Shown piece by piece: positions 10,342-18,252 of a DNA stretch of 64,000 bases. This DNA comes from Bacteroidia bacterium. GTDB taxonomy: Bacteria > Bacteroidota > Bacteroidia > Flavobacteriales > Flavobacteriaceae. Positions within the stretch are counted from its first letter, which is position 1. Every line of letters begins with the position of its first letter. The stretch spans positions 1 through 64,000 of the forward strand of contig JAUICK010000003.1 of the NCBI GenBank assembly GCA_030427865.1, in the 5' to 3' direction. Both the position numbers and the translations under genes were made by a program. The notes beneath the pieces were generated by a model. That model did not search any database. It was given only the letters and a program-made list of their open reading frames with translations, and was not told the DNA's origin.

Positions 10342-11597
10342 TAGTTATATCCTTTTACAGTTCCCATACTTAATTTTCTACCTTTTTCAAAGGTATGATT
10401 TGTTGGTAATAAAGTGCCACTTTCTGTGGTAATCCAATCTTCCCAAGTTGCAGGTGTTCCATTCATTCTTCCATTTTTTAAATACATTTTGTAGCTTTTA
10501 GGAACAAAAGTTGAATCTAAAATCCAAACATAAGCATCTCCAGGAGTTGTGCCACCAGTTGTATATGTTACTCGTAAAGCATCTTTACCATTAATTTTTT
10601 CAATGTTTCTTACAACACCATCATCAAATAACTTATGAGGTGCAACTAACCAAAATGAATCGTTATTAAAAATATTCCAAGCTCTTTTTACAATTTTTTC
10701 ATCTTGAATTTCTTGCTTTTCATCTTTAAAATAAACAGTGCTTTTTTCGATATCAGCTGGAAATAAATTTACACGATAATCATCCCAAGAAATAGCTACA
10801 ATATGTTTTTCTTTATCCCATTTAAAATGTCTTTTTCCTGCAAAACTCCATTCTAAATAACGTGTTTTTTTGTAGTTTTTGTGCTTTATTGCTTTTAAAA
10901 TTTTATGAGAAAGTTCGTTCGCTTTTTTGTTATACGCTTTTACTTCTCCCATATTTAGTTCCAACCCAAATAAAGAAAGCTTGTGTTTTGTAGGTAATTT
11001 TATACCCGCTTCTGTTTTTTTCCAATCAGACCAAGTTGCAGAAACACCACCTATTGGAATGATTGAAGTCCACATTTTATAGGAAGTAGGAAAATAATTT
11101 TCGTCTAAAATCCACAAGTAAGAATCTCCAGGAGTTGAGCCTCCTGATTTATAAGTAATTAGTAAAGCGTCTTTGTTATTGTGTTTTACAATACTTCTTT
11201 CAGTTCCTTTGTCAAAAATTTTAAAAGGCGCTACTAACCAAAAAGAATCATTGTTGAAGTTTTTTAGAGCTTTATCAATAAGTTCAGTAGATGGTGCTTT
11301 ACTTTTTGATAGGTCATTTAAGTTTAATAAAATTTTATCATCACCCAAAATAACATCGACTTTACCATCTTGTTTATACCATTTATAATAATTTTTACCT
11401 CTAAAACTCCACTCTAAAACCTCCGCATTTTCAAAAGCTTGATGATTGATGGCGTTAAACATTTTAATTGCCAAAGCATCTGCTTCTTTGCCTTTTTTTC
11501 CTTTTGGTAAAGGCTCATTATTTGCGAAATAATAAATTCCTCCTGCAACCATTAAAAGCAATAAAATAATTCCAATAAATTTAAAAAGCTTCTTCAT
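10341..11597 (-). CDS. Membrane-anchored hypothetical protein with two tandem ~190-aa repeats
   Basis: Each half carries LEWSF.GK...KW, FNNDSFWLVAP.K.FD.G..R, GG(S/T)TPGD(S/A)Y(L/V)WILD, ATW.DW..TE.G..LPT. Confidence 0.8.
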   Translation of the reverse strand: MKKLFKFIGIILLLLMVAGGIYYFANNEPLPKGKKGKEADALAIKMFNAINHQAFENAEVLEWSFRGKNYYKWYKQDGKVDVILGDDKILLNLNDLSKSKAPSTELIDKALKNFNNDSFWLVAPFKIFDKGTERSIVKHNNKDALLITYKSGGSTPGDSYLWILDENYFPTSYKMWTSIIPIGGVSATWSDWKKTEAGIKLPTKHKLSLFGLELNMGEVKAYNKKANELSHKILKAIKHKNYKKTRYLEWSFAGKRHFKWDKEKHIVAISWDDYRVNLFPADIEKSTVYFKDEKQEIQDEKIVKRAWNIFNNDSFWLVAPHKLFDDGVVRNIEKINGKDALRVTYTTGGTTPGDAYVWILDSTFVPKSYKMYLKNGRMNGTPATWEDWITTESGTLLPTNHTFEKGRKLSMGTVKGYN

Positions 11598-11651
11598 TTT
11601 TTTTGAGTTAAAAAAATCAGAAGCTAAAATATCAATTTTTAAAAGAAGAAA

Positions 11652-12311
11652 CTATTTGTTTGCCTCATAATAATCTAAAACGTGTTTTGGAATTTCCATT
11701 TGTTGCGGTTTTCCTTTATCAGGAATTGGATATTCTGCTACTTGTTTAATAGGTACTAAACCTGCCCAAACATCTAAATTATAATCATCTGGTTCATCTG
11801 CTACACCCACATCTCTAACTTTTGCAGAAGCTGTTTCTATGGTCATTTCTATAGTTAAAGTTCTATCAAATTCTTGTTGATTCATTTCACGAATTCCATT
11901 CCATCTGCCTTTCATCATATGTTCCATAAAACAAAATAATGCAGCGTTTTTAGCCTCTTTTTCCTCAATTTTTTTAACGGAACCAAACAGGGTTGCAGAT
12001 CTGTAATTTACTGAGTGGTGAAAACCAGAACGAGCCAAAACCAACGCATCTAAATGCATTACAGTAATACTCATTGTGCCTGCTTTTAAAAGTGTGGTTA
12101 ACATTCTGTTGGCATTTGAGCCGTGTAAAATAATTTTGTTATCCATTCTGCCATAAGCCATAGGAATTGTAATGGCTTTTCCTTCAAAAATGTAGCCTAC
12201 ATAGCCAATAAAATTAGCGTCTAAAATGGTATTTATTGTTGAAACATCGTAAGTTGCTCTGTTTGCACCTCTTTTAATTCTATTTATTTTTGATTTTGGA
12301 TATTCTTTCAT
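11652..12311 (-). CDS. Pyridoxamine 5'-phosphate oxidase (PPOX) family protein
   Basis: GYVGYIFEGKAITIPMAYGRMDNKIILHGSNANRML; SVNYRSATLFGSV. Confidence 0.85.
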   Translation of the reverse strand: MKEYPKSKINRIKRGANRATYDVSTINTILDANFIGYVGYIFEGKAITIPMAYGRMDNKIILHGSNANRMLTTLLKAGTMSITVMHLDALVLARSGFHHSVNYRSATLFGSVKKIEEKEAKNAALFCFMEHMMKGRWNGIREMNQQEFDRTLTIEMTIETASAKVRDVGVADEPDDYNLDVWAGLVPIKQVAEYPIPDKGKPQQMEIPKHVLDYYEANK

Positions 12312-12312
12312 T

Positions 12313-12765
12313 TTAATTTATTTTTAAAGTAAAACGTTTTTTACTCATTGCTTTTCCTCCAATTCTATGATAAAATTTAATAGCTCTTTTGTTTTCTTTA
12401 GGCGTTTGCCATTGAATAAGAGTACATTTTAGTTTTTGAGCTTCTTTTTTTAGTTGGTTGATGAGTTTTTCGCCAATATTATTTCCTCTTGCTATATCAT
12501 CTAAATACAAACAATCTATATACAGATATTGTTCTGCATCCCAAGTTGAGTATTGAATGCTGTAAGTTGCGTAACCAATAATTTTTGTATCAATTTCTGC
12601 AACTAAACAGTATATTTTAGGTTTTTCAGAAAATAATAGTTTTCTTAATTTTTCTGCTTTTCCTTCCTTTTGGTATAAACAATTCTCAAATTCTGAATGT
12701 AATTTGCACAATCTAATTATTTGATGAATGTCTTCTTTTTCAGCAAATCGAATCTTGTAATTCAT
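12313..12765 (-). CDS. GNAT family N-acetyltransferase
   Basis: LYLDDIARGNNIGEKLINQLKKEA; W-T-KENKRAIKFYHRIG. Confidence 0.87.
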   Translation of the reverse strand: MNYKIRFAEKEDIHQIIRLCKLHSEFENCLYQKEGKAEKLRKLLFSEKPKIYCLVAEIDTKIIGYATYSIQYSTWDAEQYLYIDCLYLDDIARGNNIGEKLINQLKKEAQKLKCTLIQWQTPKENKRAIKFYHRIGGKAMSKKRFTLKIN

Positions 12766-13238
12766 CGTTTTTGAACGTAATATTTCTTTTGATAACTGCT
12801 AAAATCGGGATTTTCAGATTTAGATAAAACGTGTTGTATCCAAGCTTTTCTTTCAAACCAAACAATTTCTAATTCCCAAATACAAATTAGTTGTTTTTCT
12901 TTATAGATTGATGGATTTATTTCTGAAGGGTTTTCGAAATTAGCATAATAAATATTGGTTTCTATCATATTTTCACCAGTAAACCAACACAACAAAATTA
13001 AAGTGCCTTCTCTAGCTTCGTGTACCATTAAAAACGCATTTCTATGTGTTGGAATTGTTGAGTTTTTAATGTTTTCTATCCATTTTGGCAACAGCTTTTC
13101 AGCACTTTTAAATGTTTCTTTAGCTTCAAATTGATGACGATTGGTAATCGTATATATTTTTACACAAAGATTCTCTACAAAAGTATTTTTGATGTATTCA
13201 ATTTTTCTATCTTGATAAGGTTCAAATTCAGTTTTCAT
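12762..13238 (-). CDS. Conserved hypothetical protein
   Basis: Full-length ORF overlapping both neighbours by 4 bp (ATGA-type coupling); no recognised domain. Confidence 0.7.
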   Translation of the reverse strand: MKTEFEPYQDRKIEYIKNTFVENLCVKIYTITNRHQFEAKETFKSAEKLLPKWIENIKNSTIPTHRNAFLMVHEAREGTLILLCWFTGENMIETNIYYANFENPSEINPSIYKEKQLICIWELEIVWFERKAWIQHVLSKSENPDFSSYQKKYYVQKR

Positions 13239-13525
13239 CTTTTTTCTGGTTGAATGTGTTTGTATTTTTCTGATTTTACTTTTGCTTTTTCTAAATCTTT
13301 TGGTTTAAAAATTCTTGTTGTTGATGGTGGATATTTTTCAATCATTTTTGATGGACGGATTGGGCGTTCCACAAAATTTCCAGCACAACTTGGGCAAACG
13401 TTTTCAAAAATTTCTACTGCACAGGTTTTACAATAGGTACATTCAAAAGAACAAATCATAGCTTCTGTAGAGGTGTTAGGCAAATCTTTGTTGCAGTGTT
13501 CGCAATTGGGTCTTATTTCTAGCAT
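13235..13525 (-). CDS. DUF1272-like zinc-binding protein
   Basis: CEHCNKDLP...CSFECTYCKTCA...CPSCAGNFVERPIRP cysteine pattern. Confidence 0.88.
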   Translation of the reverse strand: MLEIRPNCEHCNKDLPNTSTEAMICSFECTYCKTCAVEIFENVCPSCAGNFVERPIRPSKMIEKYPPSTTRIFKPKDLEKAKVKSEKYKHIQPEKR

Positions 13526-13570
13526 TATAAATACTTTTTTAAATTTTATTCTTGTTTGTGATTAAGAACC

Positions 13571-13603
13571 AAACCTTAAAGGTTTTAAAAACCTTTGAGG
13601 TTT
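13571..13603. repeat. REP-like inverted repeat
   Basis: AAACCTTAAAGGTTTT-A-AAAACCTTTGAGGTTT, 16-bp arms with one T/C difference. Confidence 0.65.
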
Positions 13604-13629
13604 TTAACAGCTCGAAAACAAATAATTCT

Positions 13630-14115
13630 TTAGCTCTCAAAGTCAATTTTTGTTATAGAATTAGAAATTTTATAAGCTCTTTTGGCACTTTCAATTTGTG
13701 CAGCTTCTGTGGTTTCTGGGTAGAGTATATATTTTGGAGCAATAATAGGTTTCACTTGATTTACGCTAATTTCAGTTATGGTTGAAAAGGGAAAATTACC
13801 AAGCGTCATTTTAATTAATAGTTGTTCCATTTCTATAAAATCGATATCAGATTTTTTGATGATTTTAGCTGTCCCTTTTAATTGATACCCTTTTTGAACT
13901 AAAATATCTATAAAACTAATGCAAACATTTTTGTTTTGATTGATGTTTTTTACAGTTTGAGGAGATGCAATATTGGCAACGATTATAATATCATTTTTAT
14001 AAAAACTAAATATTTCTTTTGGAGACACATTGGGTATGTTTTCTTTTGAAACAGTTGCCAACCAACAAAGTACACTTGAGTGTATATATTTTTTTACTTC
14101 TTCAGTTATTTTCAT
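13630..14115 (-). CDS. PPOX-class FMN-binding family protein
   Basis: VLCWLATVSKENIPNVSPKEIF..., NVCISFIDILVQKGYQLKGTAKI. Confidence 0.87.
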   Translation of the reverse strand: MKITEEVKKYIHSSVLCWLATVSKENIPNVSPKEIFSFYKNDIIIVANIASPQTVKNINQNKNVCISFIDILVQKGYQLKGTAKIIKKSDIDFIEMEQLLIKMTLGNFPFSTITEISVNQVKPIIAPKYILYPETTEAAQIESAKRAYKISNSITKIDFES

Positions 14116-14159
14116 TTTTAGGTAGATTGATATAATTGGTATTTACTTCTAATAAAACA

Positions 14160-14684
14160 TCACAAATACTTTTCTTTAATAACTTGGGTATGCCAAATAT
14201 CGTGTCCAGGAATTATAAATGCAGCTGCTCTTGCAGATATTTTTCCGCCATTGGCATTTCCGATAAAAGATAAATCATTGTCATTTAAACTTTGTAATAA
14301 AGCTATAGAATTATTTCTATTGATGATAAATTCATTCAATAAATCATCTAAAGATTTGTTATCAGCATTAGAAGGTTTTATATAAATTTCTTGGTCATAA
14401 CCAGCCAAAGCTGTAGTGTCTTGTCTTGCAATTCTAAAACATCTGTACATAAAGATTCTTTCAGTATCTATTAAATGTTGTAAAATTTCTTTTATAGACC
14501 ATTTTTCTGGTTGATATCTGAAATTTAATTTATTTTCTGGAATCGATTTAAAAAATGAAACCAGTTGTGTTTTTCCATCAATAAAACCTTGAATTAACTC
14601 AGTTTTATCGTCCAATTTATCAATATATCTTTTGTAATAAATATCATATTCATTGGGATTTAATTCTTGTTTTTTCATCATCAT
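14160..14684 (-). CDS. DinB family protein
   Basis: WSIKEILQHLIDTERIFMYRCFRIARQD; PGHDIWHTQVIKE metal-binding His. Confidence 0.87.
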   Translation of the reverse strand: MMMKKQELNPNEYDIYYKRYIDKLDDKTELIQGFIDGKTQLVSFFKSIPENKLNFRYQPEKWSIKEILQHLIDTERIFMYRCFRIARQDTTALAGYDQEIYIKPSNADNKSLDDLLNEFIINRNNSIALLQSLNDNDLSFIGNANGGKISARAAAFIIPGHDIWHTQVIKEKYL

Positions 14685-15180
14685 AATTATTTATAATACT
14701 CATGTTATAAGTAGACCAATATTCATCTTCAAATTTTATATTCTCTTTAAACAAACCTTCAATTTCGAAACCACACTTTTTGTAGCATTTTATGGCTTGT
14801 TTATTAAAATCAAAAACACCCAAATCTATTCTGTGTAGTTTCATTTCTTGAAAACCAATACGAATCAATGCATTGATGATTTGTGTTCCAAAACCCTTAC
14901 TTCTACTTTTTCTATCTCCAATTAAAACACTACAAATTCTGGCACTTTTACTTTGTTTATTAATTTTACTAAAATCTGCATGACCAATAATTTTGTTACT
15001 TTTTCCGTCAATAACTTTATAAGCAATTCTATCTTCTGCATTTATATATGTTGCTAGTTGTTCATGATTTAATGGATAATTAAATCTTTCTGCACTAAAA
15101 ATGTACATCAACTTTTTAGTATCAATCCAATTGATCAACCTAGAAAAATCTTCAGCTGTAAAAAGTTTAAGTTGTATCAT
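14650..15180 (-). CDS. GNAT family N-acetyltransferase (RimJ/RimL-like)
   Basis: RSKGFGTQIINALIRIGFQEMKLHRIDLGVFDFNKQAIKCYKKCGFEIEG. Confidence 0.9.
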   Translation of the reverse strand: MIQLKLFTAEDFSRLINWIDTKKLMYIFSAERFNYPLNHEQLATYINAEDRIAYKVIDGKSNKIIGHADFSKINKQSKSARICSVLIGDRKSRSKGFGTQIINALIRIGFQEMKLHRIDLGVFDFNKQAIKCYKKCGFEIEGLFKENIKFEDEYWSTYNMSIINNYDDEKTRIKSQ

Positions 15181-15215
15181 ATATCTTGTTTATATGAGTA
15201 AAATTATTACATTTA

Positions 15216-15258
15216 TGGACTATTAAAGTAATCCAGAATAAAAATAAATAATAGTCCA
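15216..15258. promoter_or_regulatory. Candidate MocR/PdxR operator in the divergent promoter
   Basis: Perfect 10-bp inverted repeat TGGACTATTA (15216-15225) / TAATAGTCCA (15249-15258), plus intermediate TAATCCAG (15229-15236). Confidence 0.6.
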
Positions 15259-15262
15259 GATA

Positions 15263-16753
15263 ATGTTTCCATATAAAACTAGTTTTCAAATTGATAGAAC
15301 TCACAAACAAGCCTTGTATTTGCAATTGGCAAATCAATTTATACAATTGATAAAAGAAAGAAAGTTAGTGCCAGAAGCTAAATTACCAGGGAGTAGAGCA
15401 TTATCAGAATTGTTAAATGTACATAGAAAAACTGTTGTAGCTTGTTATGAAGAACTGATATTGCAAGGTTGGGTAGAAAGTATACCTAAAAAAGGAACTT
15501 TTGTAAATGCAAAATTGCCAGAGTTAAATCAGCAAAATTTTGATGCAAATAAAGTTGTATCATCAACAAAATTAGTTGGATTTGATTTTTATAAAGATGC
15601 ATCATTAAAAAGAAAATATGATGAGTCACAAGAAGGTTTTCTGTATTTGAATGATGGTATTTCTGATGCAAGATTAACACCCACAGAAGATATTGCAAGA
15701 ACTTACAGACGAATTTGTAGCAGAAAAAATGTCTATAAAGATATGTCTTATGGTTCTCTTTTTGGCAATGAAAAACTGCGAATAACTTTAGCAAACTATT
15801 TAAATAAAACGCGTGGTTTAAACATTAAAAAAGAGAATGTTTTGATAACCAGAGGCAGTCAAATGGGAATTTTTTTGAGCGCAAAATTGTTGTTGCAAAA
15901 AGACGATACTATTATTGTTGGGCAAACCAATTACACATCATCAGACACTACTTTTTTACAAAGAAAAGCCAATTTATTACGAGTTACAGTAGATAAAAAT
16001 GGTTTGGTTACTGATGAAATTGAGCAAATTTGTAAGCAAAAAACCATAAAAGCAGTTTTTGTGACCTCTCATCATCATCATCCAACAACAGTTACGCTAT
16101 CTGCAGAAAGAAGAATTTGTTTGTTGAATTTAGCCCAAAAATACAATTTTGCCATTATAGAAGATGATTACGATTATGACTTTAATTACAATCATTCGCC
16201 TATTTTGCCATTGGCAAGTCACGATACTAATGGAAACGTTATTTATATTGGTTCTGTTTGTAAAACTGTGGCTCCTGTTTTTAGAATAGGGTATTTAATT
16301 GGTCCAACAAGTTTTGTAAATGAAGCAGCTAATCAAAGACGTTTTATAGACAGACAAGGAGACGCGTTGTTAGAGTTAACTTTTGAAGATTTTATAAAAT
16401 CGGGAGATTTAGACAGGCATATTAAAAAAGTAATGAAGATTTATAAAATGCGCAGAGATTTGTTTTGTAAACTATTAAAAGATAATTTTTCTGCTGTTTT
16501 TTCTTTTGATTTTCCAAAAGGAGGAATGGCAGTTTGGGTAAAGTTAAATGACAACTACTCTTGGAAAACAGTTGCAGAAGTTGCAAGAAAAAACAAATTG
16601 GAAATAGGAGAATGGCAACGTTATGACAATGCAGAATTGGGGCATAATTGCATAAGAATGGGGTTTGCAACTTATAATAAAGCAGAAATTTATGAGTTGA
16701 TGGACAGACTTTCTAAGACGATGGAAGAAATAAAAAACCGCTTACTGATATAA
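15263..16753 (+). CDS. MocR/PdxR-type transcriptional regulator (GntR HTH + aminotransferase-like domain)
   Basis: N-terminal wHTH (LPGSRALSELLNVHRKTVVACYEELILQGWVES) fused to PLP fold (EDDYDYDFNY, IYIGSVCKTVAPVFRIGYLIGP). Confidence 0.93.
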   Translation: MFPYKTSFQIDRTHKQALYLQLANQFIQLIKERKLVPEAKLPGSRALSELLNVHRKTVVACYEELILQGWVESIPKKGTFVNAKLPELNQQNFDANKVVSSTKLVGFDFYKDASLKRKYDESQEGFLYLNDGISDARLTPTEDIARTYRRICSRKNVYKDMSYGSLFGNEKLRITLANYLNKTRGLNIKKENVLITRGSQMGIFLSAKLLLQKDDTIIVGQTNYTSSDTTFLQRKANLLRVTVDKNGLVTDEIEQICKQKTIKAVFVTSHHHHPTTVTLSAERRICLLNLAQKYNFAIIEDDYDYDFNYNHSPILPLASHDTNGNVIYIGSVCKTVAPVFRIGYLIGPTSFVNEAANQRRFIDRQGDALLELTFEDFIKSGDLDRHIKKVMKIYKMRRDLFCKLLKDNFSAVFSFDFPKGGMAVWVKLNDNYSWKTVAEVARKNKLEIGEWQRYDNAELGHNCIRMGFATYNKAEIYELMDRLSKTMEEIKNRLLI

Positions 16754-16825
16754 CTGTTATTTCGAAATGAGTTTTTTTATGCAATTTAAAAATCTTAATA
16801 CTTTAAAAATTATTCTTTATTTTTT

Positions 16826-16859
16826 GGATTCCTCCTTATTCTTCGTTCGGAATGACAAA
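16826..16859. repeat. REP-like palindrome overlapping the rluA-like 3' end
   Basis: GGATTCC...GGAATGAC arms; revcomp begins GTCATTCCGAACGAAGAATAAGGAGGAATCC. Confidence 0.65.
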
Positions 16860-17714
16860 CTTAAAAATCTTTGTAAATTTTTTAGGCAATTCTTTACTAA
16901 TGGATATACATTCTTTTGTAAAGGGATGAATGAATTCAAGAGTAGAAGCATGTAAATACAACCCTTTACCATATAAAATTTTATCTTCTATAAAATGTTC
17001 TTTATCACCTAAAATAGGATTTCCAATTGCTAATAAATGTTTTCTTAATTGATGTTTTCTGCCCGTTTTTGGTTTTAATTCTACTAAACTTAAAAACTCA
17101 AAACGTTTTGAAGTAACTGACTTTAAAACTTTAAATTGTGTGGATGCATTTTTGTTACCAACTTTTAAATTGATAATACCTCCAGAACACATTTTACCAA
17201 TTGTAATTGCAAAATAGGTTTTTTGTATTTCTTTATTATCAAACAATTTACTCAATTTAATAATTGCTGAACTTGTTTTTCCTACCAATAAAAGTCCACT
17301 TGTTGGGTAGTCTAATCTGTGAATGGGTTGTGGTTTAACAGCATCAGGTAGGTTACTTTTTGTAAGATTTTGAGGCAAGCCATTTGCAATGGTAACAAAC
17401 TTATTTCCGCTAACTAAAATTCCTGCGGGTTTGTAAATAATTGCTAAATATTCATCTTCGAACAAGACTTCTAAATCGAGTTCTAATCTTTTAAAAATGG
17501 AAGTATTCTCAAGTTGAAATAATTCAATTTTTTCACCTCCTAAAATATATTTAGAGTTAGTAGCTAAAGTTCCATCAATTAATACGAGTTCTTTTTTTAT
17601 TGCTTTTTTTATGCCAGATTTAGTAGGAATAGTTTTAAAGAGACCTACAGCATATTCTTGAAAACGAATTGGTTGTTCTTGGTTTTTGGCAATATGAGTT
17701 TCTCGTAATTGCAA
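16836..17714 (-). CDS. RluA family pseudouridine synthase
   Basis: KPQPIHRLDYPTSGLLLVGKT catalytic motif; KTGRKHQLRKHL. Confidence 0.93.
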   Translation of the reverse strand: MQLRETHIAKNQEQPIRFQEYAVGLFKTIPTKSGIKKAIKKELVLIDGTLATNSKYILGGEKIELFQLENTSIFKRLELDLEVLFEDEYLAIIYKPAGILVSGNKFVTIANGLPQNLTKSNLPDAVKPQPIHRLDYPTSGLLLVGKTSSAIIKLSKLFDNKEIQKTYFAITIGKMCSGGIINLKVGNKNASTQFKVLKSVTSKRFEFLSLVELKPKTGRKHQLRKHLLAIGNPILGDKEHFIEDKILYGKGLYLHASTLEFIHPFTKECISISKELPKKFTKIFKFVIPNEE

Positions 17715-17794
17715 TAATTTTGTAGGTTTATTATCATCACTAATTCAGAAAAAGAAAAAAAATATTCGTGAATTTGTAACTCTTATTTATAATT

Positions 17795-18211
17795 TTACTT
17801 TGCAAACAATTGCCCAATGTCTTTAAACGCTTTAAATTCTAAAGCATTGTTTTCTGGGTCATTAAAAAACATGGTGGCTTGTTCTCCTGCTTTTCCTTTA
17901 AAACGAATGCAAGGTTCTATAATAAACATGGTGTTTATCGATTTTAATCTTTCTGATAAATTTTGCCAATCTTTCCAACTTAAAACGACTCCAAAATGTG
18001 GCACAGGTACATCATGACCGTCTACAGGGTTAGAGATTCTTACAGGATTATAATCCTCTTTTACGTGAATTACTAATTGATGTCCAAAGAAATTAAAATC
18101 TACCCAATTTTCTGTAGATCTACCTTCTTTACAATTTAAAATGTCTCTATAAAATGCTCTGCATTTGTCTAAATCTTGTACAGGAATGGCTAAGTGAAAT
18201 GGTTGTATCAT
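17795..18211 (-). CDS. VOC (glyoxalase/bleomycin resistance) family protein
   Basis: [42 protein letters not shown]. Confidence 0.9.
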   Translation of the reverse strand: MIQPFHLAIPVQDLDKCRAFYRDILNCKEGRSTENWVDFNFFGHQLVIHVKEDYNPVRISNPVDGHDVPVPHFGVVLSWKDWQNLSERLKSINTMFIIEPCIRFKGKAGEQATMFFNDPENNALEFKAFKDIGQLFAK

Positions 18212-18252
18212 TGTTAGTTGTTAGTTGTGTTTAATGTTTGTAAGGTAAAAGT

